Part shown: positions 9,001 to 15,896 of the stretch, in pieces
Layout of the letters: every line of letters starts with the position of its first letter
Numbering within the stretch: the first letter of the stretch is position 1
Assembly: GCA_937898885.1 (NCBI GenBank)
Contig: CALDKD010000001.1
Span: 1 to 51,180, forward strand
Reading direction: 5' to 3'
Length of the DNA stretch: 51,180 bases
Origin: an uncultured Bacteroidales bacterium
Lineage (GTDB): Bacteria; Bacteroidota; Bacteroidia; Bacteroidales; Bacteroidaceae
Position numbers and translations under genes: made by a program
Notes under the pieces: generated by a model
The model's database searches: none
What the model was told of the DNA's origin: nothing
What the model saw: only the letters and a program-made list of their open reading frames with translations

Positions 9001-9721
9001 ATTCAGGCCTCATGCCATCGCCGTTGACCGGTATTGAGTATATGACCGAGTCTCCAATGATGTGGAATGTATATCCTTCTCTCAGGTATGATACATTATC
9101 AGACTCCAGGCCGGATACAGGAGTGCTTGTCAGCTCGTATTCGATTAACGGAGTTTTTTTGCTATGCGGTATCATTGAGTTTCTTCTTTTGGGCAGACCA
9201 CCCTTCTGGTTCACTGAGCCGTGGCTTAGATGATAGAAGAATCCATCCTGAAGCTTGAATATGTGAAGTGGCTGTGACACGTGCGATACGTTGTCGGTTC
9301 CGGTAACATCACCTTTCGCATTAATAGTGTATGCCTTGCCCTCCTTTTCATTGTATGCGCAGATGTCACCGCTTATTACATCTATGCTGCACCGCTCATT
9401 ATCGTTCTCAAGCAGCAGGTTACCATTTGTATCAAAGAAGACTGAGCCAGGCAATTTACCGAAACTCAGCATTATCTTGCCGCCGGCTATGGCAGCGCTG
9501 TGTACCTGACCGGACTGTGATTCATTTGAGAAGTGCAAAGGATACATTCTGATACTCTCGGTAATGTCTGAGAGCATAATCAGACTTATACTGTCCGCAT
9601 CAACGCTCAGTACTACCGGCGCGCCACCGGAATCAGCTGTAGTCGCAGCTGTTGAGGTGTGTGTAAGGCATAAATTGAGCATTATCACTGCTATTGTCGA
9701 AGCTATGTTGTTCTTTTTCAT
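6047..9721 (-). CDS. Large exported protein: beta-propeller-like N-terminus plus macroglobulin (MG2)-like region
   Basis: This 1224-aa protein has a Sec signal peptide (MKKNNIASTIAVIML..., cleavage near STAA). Residues ~40-370 look like a six-bladed propeller of the kind common in Bacteroidales (repeated blades ending in xxFDxNGxLL, AIFDKKGELMNG and similar). From about residue 395 (FAGNVHQFGHIFPQEKVF) comes a macroglobulin MG2-like section: TSYYTGETIWFKAFVV, LYVDLVSPNGVILKQEKLKI, GFYEVRAYTSHML. Later beta-rich modules follow, ending with EVEFYNNSYSTHF and AEGTPYVLDEGF, as seen in Bacteroidota alpha-2-macroglobulin-like proteins. No thioester motif is seen. It is the last and largest gene of the ECF sigma operon, 12 nt after the DUF4252 gene, so it may be the main envelope product under that sigma factor. 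Function unknown. Confidence 0.75.
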   Translation of the reverse strand: MKKNNIASTIAVIMLNLCLTHTSTAATTADSGGAPVVLSVDADSISLIMLSDITESIRMYPLHFSNESQSGQVHSAAIAGGKIMLSFGKLPGSVFFDTNGNLLLENDNERCSIDVISGDICAYNEKEGKAYTINAKGDVTGTDNVSHVSQPLHIFKLQDGFFYHLSHGSVNQKGGLPKRRNSMIPHSKKTPLIEYELTSTPVSGLESDNVSYLREGYTFHIIGDSVIYSIPVNGDGMRPEYIIRFKEKTYPAGEVRDVYETDRHLVFSYSYGNNGYSAIFDKKGELMNGSVINDLFDGGDVELVGSAGDSFLYLIRDPENTSLSEIGLSLLSANDVRRLGEVEKSSGCILFSVRFKSLSDLYGTDATVIRERKRNILAASDTLSAEKALMRFAGNVHQFGHIFPQEKVFIQFDNTSYYTGETIWFKAFVVTASDHHRAQSGVLYVDLVSPNGVILKQEKLKIVAGQADGSFPLVDGATAAARERRKTVLPYPSGFYEVRAYTSHMLNFGDDVVFSRVLPVFEKPEQDGNYYGERPLIKEKKSTIEQYRPNPDNLKTLNAEFFPEGGSMIIGQPCRVAFKLMGDSGFGVSADGTLNNTIPLHTIHDGMGSFEFIPFRADNRATFTYNDKIYSFNLPKAQSSGYVMRADVGKDTIEVILRKTADIVSDTLGVTLTCRGELMYFSTVLLTGASTKIHITKEGLPQGVCQLTLFDRMGNVYATRHLFSCIEHNQPVPELTFTTDKELYGPFEKIKLSMSLTNGKNHAPFRDRFCLSVRDSKCLGMALENDFRTTLLLSSDIKGMVYNPEYYFEADDEEHRKALDLLMLVQGWERYDWQTMATVKPYKEVHRMEYGLGLNGWIETSLTRKPIDSVLVLAAVMPWEHKSQTEQFRYVTGPDGYFGFNISDFNVTSRLTIFAKDDRMLKIGNYARIRLERSMYPLVRRYRPEELVITGKESKRISRKTGIKEEITEIENTDTTSYPKIIYEDLGYILPEVEIKDKRIYIDYFTFKTHDVKKDTEHERDKGDFTTDLHGYFEEKGYMMEQYPNIEYFYYVHDSQGLVDAAQGRYDSPLSIDVMDIVSINVFDRPMYKRDAIALCPMYQEYMTHHGNYLIGEELWQRVRLIEVVLKDEHERSTRKERMNISRRSTTLLGFSAPYQFYSPEYPKGPARGDVDYRRTLYWNPNVITDAEGHAEVEFYNNSYSTHFNVCGAGITAEGTPYVLDEGF

Positions 9722-9733
9722 TTTCCAGGAATA

Positions 9734-10252
9734 TTAACGGAATCTTACAAGGCTCTCCAAGGTCTCAGGAGATATCTCCCCATTCATATAGAGCACCGTA
9801 TATGCATCGGCGTTCTCTATTACAATGACAAGCTGGCTTATTGTGTGCCTGCTCAGGTCCGTATAAACCTGAATGCTCTGGTTGCCATTGCTTTTATCAT
9901 TGATGCTCATATACTTACCGAACGGTCTGGAAGCGACGACACTCTCTATGTCGCTCTTCAGGCCAGACTTGCGGCTCTTGTCCTTGACGGTTATCTTGCA
10001 GAATCCGTCAAGTCTCTCTATTATGTTCTTTCCGATGTTGATGGATACACGTGCCTGTCCGGGCGAGTCATTGAAATCCAATGACTCGATTTTCTGGAGC
10101 ATATCCTTCGACACGGCCTTCACCTCAATGCCGTCTGCGCCCATATACCGGACGCAGATGTCTGACATCGTATAGCCTTTGCGCGATGCAGCCGCCATAG
10201 ACGGAAGCATCAGCAGAATGCAAAGTGTTGTGAATAGTCGTCTAATGTTCAT
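9734..10252 (-). CDS. DUF4252-like exported protein
   Basis: This 172-aa protein has a signal peptide (MNIRRLFTTLCILLMLPSMAAA). The body has the DUF4252 pattern: MLQKIESLDFNDSP, a basic middle (KITVKDKSRKSGLK), ASRPFGKYMSIND and a C-terminal strand pair (QLVIVIENADAYTVLYMNGEISPETLESL). DUF4252 proteins regularly sit beside ECF sigma factors in Bacteroidales; their function is not known. The gene is 4 nt downstream of the small membrane protein and 12 nt before the 1224-aa gene, so all belong to one operon. It is probably periplasmic or membrane-attached. Confidence 0.75.
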   Translation of the reverse strand: MNIRRLFTTLCILLMLPSMAAASRKGYTMSDICVRYMGADGIEVKAVSKDMLQKIESLDFNDSPGQARVSINIGKNIIERLDGFCKITVKDKSRKSGLKSDIESVVASRPFGKYMSINDKSNGNQSIQVYTDLSRHTISQLVIVIENADAYTVLYMNGEISPETLESLVRFR

Positions 10253-10256
10253 TATT

Positions 10257-10610
10257 TCAATTCATTGAGTCAAGATTGCGGTCCAGTTCGTTGAACGACT
10301 CCATTATGAAGGCGTATGCCTCGGCAGGGTCGCTGAACGTGTCAGGAACATTGAATTCCGATGAATCCTTTTTCCCCAGTCCGATAGCGAGTGTGGCTGT
10401 TACACATATACAGGCTGCCACATATCCTATCCATCTTACGGAATGGCGTGCCGCTGTCAGGTCTTTATCGTCGTCCTCGACAAACGCCATCAGATTCAGC
10501 TTACGGCTGATATCTTCCGTAAGACCGGCAGGCTCCGGTATCATTGTCCTTTCAGAGAGTTGTCTGAGCTCATCGACGCTCATTTTCTCCAAATCGTCTA
10601 GTCTTATCAT
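10257..10610 (-). CDS. Small single-pass membrane protein, candidate anti-sigma factor
   Basis: This 117-aa protein has about 60 cytoplasmic residues rich in acidic and short helical segments (LEKMSVDELRQLSERT, GLTEDISRKLNLM). One membrane helix follows (IGYVAACICVTATLAIGLG, about residues 60-80) and then a short outer tail. The start codon overlaps the stop of the ECF sigma gene (ATGA), indicating translational coupling. Position and topology fit an anti-sigma factor. It lacks the Zn-binding HxxxCxxC motif and the FecR periplasmic domain, so this is an inference from context. Confidence 0.6.
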   Translation of the reverse strand: MIRLDDLEKMSVDELRQLSERTMIPEPAGLTEDISRKLNLMAFVEDDDKDLTAARHSVRWIGYVAACICVTATLAIGLGKKDSSEFNVPDTFSDPAEAYAFIMESFNELDRNLDSMN

Positions 10611-11104
10611 AATATATCCTCCTTTTTCATCAGTTTTCTCAAACGGGCTCTTGCCAGACTGAGCAATGTCCTGAGGTTTCCCTCGTTAAGCCCTGTTATC
10701 CTTGATATCTCATCGTACTCCAAGCCATCCAGTATGCGGTATCTCATAACCATCCGCTGTCGTTCGGGAAGTGTGTCAATCAGAGTCATTACTCTGTCCA
10801 GACTCTCCCTTGTAATGATACCGTTCTCAGGCTGACTGCCGTACCCTGCTATTATCTCTGTCTCAACCGGTTCTCCTGTGTGTCTGGTCCTGATGCGGTC
10901 TATGCATATTCCCCTCAATAATACAAAACCGAAAGACTCTGGATTCCGGATGGTCTCTATGTCATTGCGCAGGCTCCATAAGCGGACATAGAGGTCCTGA
11001 ACGGCATCCTTGGCATCGTCGGGCGAGCCAAGAATGGCGTATGCGGTCTTGTAGAACCGACCGCCCAATGGCAGATATGTCTCCTTAAACTCCTGTAGTT
11101 CCAC
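10607..11104 (-). CDS. ECF-type RNA polymerase sigma factor
   Basis: This 165-aa sigma-70 family protein has only regions 2 and 4. Region 2 includes FYKTAYAILGSPDDAKDAVQDLYVRLWS. Region 4 includes LPERQRMVMRYRILDGLEYDEISRITGLNEGNLRTLL. It would direct RNA polymerase to a small regulon, probably including its own operon. The start codon is GTG at 11102-11104; no ATG lies near in frame. It heads the operon of the small membrane protein, the DUF4252 protein and the 1224-aa exported protein. No clear TAnnTTTG promoter is seen upstream, as expected if it uses its own promoter class. Confidence 0.9.
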   Translation of the reverse strand: MELQEFKETYLPLGGRFYKTAYAILGSPDDAKDAVQDLYVRLWSLRNDIETIRNPESFGFVLLRGICIDRIRTRHTGEPVETEIIAGYGSQPENGIITRESLDRVMTLIDTLPERQRMVMRYRILDGLEYDEISRITGLNEGNLRTLLSLARARLRKLMKKEDIL

Positions 11105-11183
11105 GATATGAGGGAAAACTCAACAATAATACGAAAATCTGATTGTTTTGTTAAAGACAAATGTTGTTTATTTACAAAAAAGA

Positions 11184-11205
11184 CAGGCAACCGTATGATT
11201 GCCTG
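11184..11205 (-). terminator. Intrinsic terminator of the zinc-ribbon gene
   Basis: CAGGCAA (11184-11190) and TTGCCTG (11199-11205) pair. On the minus strand the stem is followed by a C and then six T (11175-11181). It lies 31 nt past the stop of the gene at 11237. Confidence 0.75.
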
Positions 11206-11236
11206 CCTTTATGATATATACATTTTTATGTGTCTG

Positions 11237-12061
11237 TTAATCCTCGGCCGCTTTCTTGCGTATTGAGCGTTTCTTTGTAGTTGGCTCTGCCGGTGCCTCA
11301 ATTTGCACGCCGGCCAGCTCCGGGTCAACCAGAATACGGCCGCAATACTCGCATACGATGATTTTCTTGCGCGTACGGATGTCAAGCTGTCTCTGAGGTG
11401 GAATCTTGTTGAAGCAACCGCCGCAGGCATCACGCTCCACATAGACAATACCCAGACCATTGCGGGTATTCTTGCGGATACGCTTGAATGAGAGCAGAAG
11501 TCTGGGGTCGATGGTTCCCTCCAGAACCTTAGCCTCATCGCGCAGACGCTCCTCATCCTTGCGGGTCTCCTCTACAATCTCCTCAAGCTCAATCTTTTTT
11601 CTCTCCAGATCATCGCGCTTCTCAGCCAGCAGGCTCTTGCTGTTCTCAACCTCTTCCTCTCTGTTCGCCAGACCGGCCTTGGCCTCACGGATTTTCTTCT
11701 CGCTGAGCTCAATCTCCAGGTTGCAGTACTCAATTTCCTTGTTCAGAGCATCGAACTCCCTGTTGTTGCGTACGTTGTTCTGGTTCTCCTCGTACTTGGC
11801 GATTGATGCCTTGCTGTTCTCAATGCTGTGCTCATTCTCCTTGATGGCCTTGTTGAAGGCAACCATATCGGCCTTGTAGTTCTCGATACGTGTAGTGAGT
11901 CCTACAACCTCATCCTCCAAGTCTTGTACCTCAAGAGGGAGCTCACCACGCAGGATTCTTATCTCGTCAATCTTGGACAGAATTGTCTGAAGCTGATAAA
12001 GTGACTTCAGCTTCTCCTCCACAGTGTACTCTGATGGGTCTTTTTTGATGTCTTTTGCCAT
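11237..12061 (-). CDS. Coiled-coil protein with C4-type zinc ribbon (DUF164/CT398 type)
   Basis: This 274-aa protein is mostly a long antiparallel coiled coil (about residues 15-185, rich in Glu/Lys heptads such as IENSKASIAKYEENQNNVRN and KSLLAEKRDDLERKK). A C-terminal zinc ribbon follows, with CGGCF and CEYCGRIL as the two knuckles. The last 35 residues are basic (KKRSIRKKAAED). This is the zf-RING_7/DUF164 family, found next to NIF3 in many bacteria, as it is here. The precise role is not established; nucleic acid binding or a secretion/flagellar-like scaffold role has been suggested for relatives. The NIF3 gene is 11 nt upstream, so the two form an operon ended by the hairpin at 11184. 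Confidence 0.85.
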   Translation of the reverse strand: MAKDIKKDPSEYTVEEKLKSLYQLQTILSKIDEIRILRGELPLEVQDLEDEVVGLTTRIENYKADMVAFNKAIKENEHSIENSKASIAKYEENQNNVRNNREFDALNKEIEYCNLEIELSEKKIREAKAGLANREEEVENSKSLLAEKRDDLERKKIELEEIVEETRKDEERLRDEAKVLEGTIDPRLLLSFKRIRKNTRNGLGIVYVERDACGGCFNKIPPQRQLDIRTRKKIIVCEYCGRILVDPELAGVQIEAPAEPTTKKRSIRKKAAED

Positions 12062-12072
12062 AATTATAGTGT

Positions 12073-12849
12073 TTAGAAATACCTGATCGGATTTGTGTTA
12101 TGTGATGTCTGCTCAACTCTCATATGCGGGAACTCCTTATGCAGAATCTCGCCGAGCAGCTCAACGGTGTATTGCTCACTCTCAAAATGTCCTGTCTCCA
12201 TAAGCAATATGGTACCATCCAGACCGAAGAAACGATGATATCCTATCTCTCCAGTGATGAATGCATCAGCGCCTGAGGCTACTGCTGAGGGTATAAGGAA
12301 CGCTCCAGCCCCTCCGCATACTGCCACTTTGTGTACTGGTCTGCCCAACTGACCGTTACAGCGAAGGCAAGGTGCTGCGAACGTGCCTTTGACGAAGGCG
12401 ATGAATTCATCTTCGCGCATATCGCGGCTCAGGATTCCGGTAATACCGGAGCCTGCATCCTCGTTTTTGGATTCAAGCCAACTGATTTCTGAGAGTCCCA
12501 GCCGGGATGCGATCTTGAAGTTTACACCCCCACTCGCATTGTCAAGGTTGGTGTGTGCCGCGTATAGTGCGATACCGTTTCTAATGGCCTCTATGACGCA
12601 ACGCTCACTCTCGGTCTTGTCTGTGATGGATTTGAGCGGACGGAAGAGCAACGGATGATGAGATACTACGAGATTGCATCCCAGACTCACGGCTTCCTGA
12701 ATGACAGCCTCCGTCACGTCCAGACACAATAAAGCCCCTGAAACTTCCGTCTCTGTCAGTCCTATCTGCAGGCCTGAATTATCGTATTCTTCCTGCAGAG
12801 GCAGAGGCGCGAACTTCTCAAGGGCATCAACCACATCCCTGATTCTCAT
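12073..12849 (-). CDS. NIF3-like dinuclear metal-centre protein
   Basis: This 258-aa protein is of the NIF3/YbgI (GTP cyclohydrolase I type 2-like) family. Conserved marks are PLPLQEEYDNSGLQIG, the metal-binding SHHPLLFRPLKSI, AAHTNLDNASGGVN, GEIGYHRF and the C-terminal ETGHFESEQ. It lacks the PII-like insert found in the longer (~365 aa) forms. A GTG one codon upstream (12852) could also start it, but ATG at 12849 is preferred. A likely promoter overlaps the end of the upstream transporter gene. The zinc-ribbon gene follows after 11 nt. The family's true substrate is unknown. Confidence 0.9.
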   Translation of the reverse strand: MRIRDVVDALEKFAPLPLQEEYDNSGLQIGLTETEVSGALLCLDVTEAVIQEAVSLGCNLVVSHHPLLFRPLKSITDKTESERCVIEAIRNGIALYAAHTNLDNASGGVNFKIASRLGLSEISWLESKNEDAGSGITGILSRDMREDEFIAFVKGTFAAPCLRCNGQLGRPVHKVAVCGGAGAFLIPSAVASGADAFITGEIGYHRFFGLDGTILLMETGHFESEQYTVELLGEILHKEFPHMRVEQTSHNTNPIRYF

Positions 12850-12870
12850 CACCTATATGCTAATATGCCG

Positions 12871-12902
12871 CAAAATTAATATAAAGTTTTCAAATACACA
12901 AC
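12871..12902 (-). promoter_or_regulatory. Promoter of the NIF3/zinc-ribbon operon
   Basis: CAAAATTA (12871-12878) reads TAATTTTG on the minus strand, a perfect -7. CAAC at 12899-12902 (GTTG, one mismatch to TTTG) lies 20 nt upstream, inside the end of the transporter gene. Confidence 0.55.
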
Positions 12903-13780
12903 CATACGATGGCTCCTGTAGCCAGAATCATTCCGGCAATCTGCATCCAGCTGCGGGGCTCCTTGAAGGCTTTCCATCCTACAATGGCGCCTATGGCCAC
13001 AATACCTGCATTATGTGCCGGGAAAAGGATGGCTGAGTCAATGCTCTTCATAGCCTCAATCAAAAGGAATGTGGCAAAGAAGTTGGCTGTTCCCAATATG
13101 GTTCCACCAAGAATATCCTTGCCCGTAAATCTGGCGCGCTTGCCGGCAGGCTTAATAATCAGCATTATAAGCCCGAACACCAGTGCGGATATAAAGATAA
13201 CTGATGTGGCAAGCGCGTTCATATAGCTGACAAGATTGCCGCCAAGTGGTGAGTATGCAACACCTATTTTATATTGCATCACCTTGAGCATTGCGTTACT
13301 CAGACCAAACATTACGAAAACAATAGCCGTCCACAGAATGGTACTGCCGGATTTCCGGCCGGACACTCTACCCTTTCCTATATCCAGAATCATAGCCAGA
13401 GAGAGTATCACTATCAAAATGGCAATCCAATTTGGCCTGTCACTTCCAGGAATAAGGAAATAGCAGATAATGATGGAGATGACCATTGATGCCCTGCTGC
13501 TTACGGTTGATATGGATACTCCTACTTTATCTGTACAGGTGTCCAATGCCACCATTCCAAGAATGAAGATAAGACCTACGGCTATGGCAAGCGGCAGCCA
13601 CTCTTCCTTGATGGGATTGCTGATTCCTATACCCTGGAAAGAGAGCAGGCATCCCCATAGGAATGCCACCACATAGTTTACCAATATGGCGTAAAAGCCG
13701 TTTATCCCTTTCAACTGAAATACCTTGAAAAGGATGGTAAAAAGAGCTGTTGCTATGGTTGCGACAATCAGTGCTATCAT
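12890..13780 (-). CDS. EamA/DMT-superfamily inner-membrane transporter
   Basis: This 296-aa protein is hydrophobic over nearly its whole length, with about ten predicted membrane helices in two five-helix halves. The second half contains GGTILGTANFFATFLLIEAM and ILFPAHNAGIVAIGAIVGWKAFKEPRS, typical of the drug/metabolite transporter superfamily. Substrate unknown; relatives export amino acids or nucleosides or carry sugars. The start codon lies 5 nt from the edge of the 162-nt repeated leader element. The only promoter-like -7 on this strand (13952-13959) is at the far edge of that element, so the element should form the whole 5' UTR. Confidence 0.85.
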   Translation of the reverse strand: MIALIVATIATALFTILFKVFQLKGINGFYAILVNYVVAFLWGCLLSFQGIGISNPIKEEWLPLAIAVGLIFILGMVALDTCTDKVGVSISTVSSRASMVISIIICYFLIPGSDRPNWIAILIVILSLAMILDIGKGRVSGRKSGSTILWTAIVFVMFGLSNAMLKVMQYKIGVAYSPLGGNLVSYMNALATSVIFISALVFGLIMLIIKPAGKRARFTGKDILGGTILGTANFFATFLLIEAMKSIDSAILFPAHNAGIVAIGAIVGWKAFKEPRSWMQIAGMILATGAIVWLCI

Positions 13781-13785
13781 AATTG

Positions 13786-13947
13786 ATTCAAGTTTCGCAA
13801 GTTACAAATTACTGTCATTCAAGGATCGTCAGGGCGAACCCCGAATAATCTATCCTAGTATGACCCCCTCCTACATCCTCCCCTCAGGGGAGGACCCAGC
13901 CGGAACGGCTGGAACTGAAGTCTCGCACTTGCGAAACTTCAGTAATT
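13786..13947 (-). repeat. Leader-type palindromic element, copy A
   Basis: This 162-nt element has a second copy at 39054-39216, with about nine substitutions and three 1-nt gaps by hand alignment. On the minus strand it can form: hairpin 1, ACTGAAGTTTCGC/GCGAGACTTCAGT (13 bp with one G-U, AAGT loop); hairpin 2, CCAGCCG/CGGCTGG with an outer U-G; and hairpin 3, TCCTCCCC/GGGGAGGA. The 3' end ACTTGCGAAACTT, 10 nt from the transporter start codon, is a perfect complement of AAGTTTCGCAAGT in the 5' arm and loop of hairpin 1. The ends thus also form a terminal inverted repeat. It could be a leader RNA or a MITE/REP-like repeat. Confidence 0.8.
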
Positions 13948-13951
13948 GATA

Positions 13952-13959
13952 CAAAAATA
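13952..13959 (-). promoter_or_regulatory. -7 element at the edge of leader element copy A
   Basis: CAAAAATA reads TATTTTTG on the minus strand. The expected transcription start falls at about the first base of the repeated element. The -33 is poor (ATTG at 22 nt). The remaining 14-14032 side of this gap shows no clear plus-strand promoter beyond TAATTTCG at 13994-14001. Confidence 0.4.
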
Positions 13960-14032
13960 GCGACATTAAGTTTATTATTTGCAATATTAAGAGTAATTTC
14001 GCGCCACATTAGTAGAAAGAAACTGTTTTGAA

Positions 14033-14680
14033 ATGAGACTGGTTGGAAAATTAACAGTGTTTGTAATCGCCATCTGCACAATGTTGGCTTGTGGAGGTAA
14101 ATCAGGTAAGGTTACTGAAAACAATGAGAAAATGAGTTCTAGAGACATTCTGGTAGTGGTTGACCTTCAGAAAGATTTCATCGATGGCAACCTTTCAATT
14201 CCAAACGGAACCGCAGTGGTTCCACGTATTGACAGCATTAAGAAAGACTTTGATCAGGTTTGGTTCACACTTGACTGGCATCCGTCAAACCACTGCTCAT
14301 TTACAGAGTATGGCGGTATATGGCCAGTTCACTGTCTGCATTACTCTCTTGGCGCATCAATACCAGACTGCATAATGGAAGGTCTGGAGAGCGATAAGAT
14401 ACGTTTCATACAGAAGGCCGAGAATCCGGAGATTGAGGAGTACGGCGCATTTGCCAATCTTCAGCCCGATGAGGAGGGCTGGTTTCAGGCCGGTGACAAC
14501 GTCGTGGTATGCGGCATAGCATCTGAGTATTGCGTGCTTGAGACACTTCAGAACATAATCCGCCTGCGCGATGCCATAGGTTTCAATGTAAGCGTGTTTA
14601 TGGATGGTTGCGGATGCTTCGAGAGCCAGCAGCCACTCCTGGACTTTATGAATGAGCACAGCGTTCCGGAATACAAATAA
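14033..14680 (+). CDS. pncA: Nicotinamidase with a lipoprotein signal peptide
   Basis: This 215-aa isochorismatase-fold enzyme converts nicotinamide to nicotinate plus ammonia. The catalytic triad fits Asp44 (VVVDLQKDF), Lys128 (FIQKAENP) and Cys167 (GIASEYCVLE). The metal site is DWHPSNH (Asp81, His83, His87), followed by the family motif GIWPVHC. Oddly, the protein begins with a full lipoprotein signal (MRLVGKLTVFVIAICTMLAC, lipidated Cys20), which would place it in the periplasm or an outer membrane. A cytoplasmic form could start at the in-frame ATG at 14132 (MSSRDIL). The nicotinate phosphoribosyltransferase gene follows 8 nt later, so the pair forms an NAD salvage operon. Confidence 0.88.
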   Translation: MRLVGKLTVFVIAICTMLACGGKSGKVTENNEKMSSRDILVVVDLQKDFIDGNLSIPNGTAVVPRIDSIKKDFDQVWFTLDWHPSNHCSFTEYGGIWPVHCLHYSLGASIPDCIMEGLESDKIRFIQKAENPEIEEYGAFANLQPDEEGWFQAGDNVVVCGIASEYCVLETLQNIIRLRDAIGFNVSVFMDGCGCFESQQPLLDFMNEHSVPEYK

Positions 14681-14688
14681 TTGACGAT

Positions 14689-15885
14689 ATGGGAAACAGC
14701 ATTATCCGCAGTATGATTGAGAATGACCTTTACAAGTTCTCAATGTCATATTACTATCAGCGTACTACTCCTGAGGGCATCGGTACATTCTACTTTACCG
14801 ACCGCAACGGACAGACATTCACACAAGAGTTTGTTGACAACCTGCGGACTGAGTTCAAGAACCTGGAGTCTCTGGCGCTTACAGACCAGGAGTTCAATTG
14901 GTGTCTTGCAAACATAAGCTACATTCCCAGATGTTATTTCGAGTGGCTCAAGGGATTCCGCTTTGACTCTTCAATTATTGACATATCGCTTGATGAGGAT
15001 GGACACCTTCATATTGAGGCCACAGACAACATATATAAGGTTACTCTTTACGAAATTCCTATACTTTCCACTGTATCAGAGCTTTATTACAGAATGTATG
15101 ATACCGGCAAGGTTGATTGGGACTTTATTGACGCGCAGCTGGCTAAAAAAACTGAGATATCAAATGAGAACAAGATAAAGTTTGCGAACTTTGGAATGCG
15201 CAGACGCTATTCACACGAGGTTGAGGACCATGTTACAGAGTATCTTGTACGTAATGCCAAGTACTTCATTGGCTCATCGACGGTCTATTTCGCAATGAAG
15301 TATCAGTCTATCAAAAAAGACCTGAAGCCTATAGGCACAATGGCTCACGAGCTGATGATGGCAACCGCAGCCTTTATGGGACCTAAGGAGGCAAACTACT
15401 ATGTAATGCAGAAATGGAACGAGATTTATGGTGGTGCTATGGGTACTATGCTCCCAGACTGCTTCACAACTGAGGTGTTCCTGCGAAATTTCAGTATGGA
15501 TATGGCTAAGCTTTATGATGGCGTGCGTCACGATAGCGGTGATCCGTTTGAGTTTGGCGAGAAGATTATCGCAAAGTACGAGTCATACCATATTAATCCG
15601 CTTACCAAGTCTATCGTATTCAGTGACTCACTTGATTTTGAGCGGGCTCTGGCTCTACAGAAATACTTCGAGGGCCGTATTCTGGTCTCATTCGGCATTG
15701 GAACAAACCTGACAAACGATGTAGGCACAGTAAAGCCTCTGAACATCGTTATGAAACTCAAGACATTCCAGGTGAACCCGCGCCAGCCAAAGTATCGTTG
15801 CGTCAAGTTGTCGGATGTTCCAGGTAAGGAACTCGGCGATCCGGACGAGATACGTAGCTACAAGGTAATCCTTGGACTTGCTTAG
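14689..15885 (+). CDS. pncB: Nicotinate phosphoribosyltransferase
   Basis: This 398-aa cytoplasmic enzyme makes nicotinate mononucleotide from nicotinate and PRPP. Family marks are the start MIENDLYKFSMSYYYQ, FRFDSSIIDISLDEDGH, FGMRRRYSHE, GTMAHELMMATAAFMGPKEA, GVRHDSGDPFEFGEK, VFSDSLDFERAL and FGIGTNLTNDVG. The length matches the E. coli type (400 aa). It is co-directional with pncA and 8 nt behind it, so the two form the nicotinamide-to-NaMN branch of NAD salvage. Convergent with the TonB-dependent receptor gene, 11 nt apart. Confidence 0.95.
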   Translation: MGNSIIRSMIENDLYKFSMSYYYQRTTPEGIGTFYFTDRNGQTFTQEFVDNLRTEFKNLESLALTDQEFNWCLANISYIPRCYFEWLKGFRFDSSIIDISLDEDGHLHIEATDNIYKVTLYEIPILSTVSELYYRMYDTGKVDWDFIDAQLAKKTEISNENKIKFANFGMRRRYSHEVEDHVTEYLVRNAKYFIGSSTVYFAMKYQSIKKDLKPIGTMAHELMMATAAFMGPKEANYYVMQKWNEIYGGAMGTMLPDCFTTEVFLRNFSMDMAKLYDGVRHDSGDPFEFGEKIIAKYESYHINPLTKSIVFSDSLDFERALALQKYFEGRILVSFGIGTNLTNDVGTVKPLNIVMKLKTFQVNPRQPKYRCVKLSDVPGKELGDPDEIRSYKVILGLA

Positions 15886-15896
15886 TAAGCGTTTAA

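Noticed and set aside
13786..13947. CRISPR array
   Set aside because: There are only two copies in the window, 25 kb apart and not tandem; no cas genes are present.
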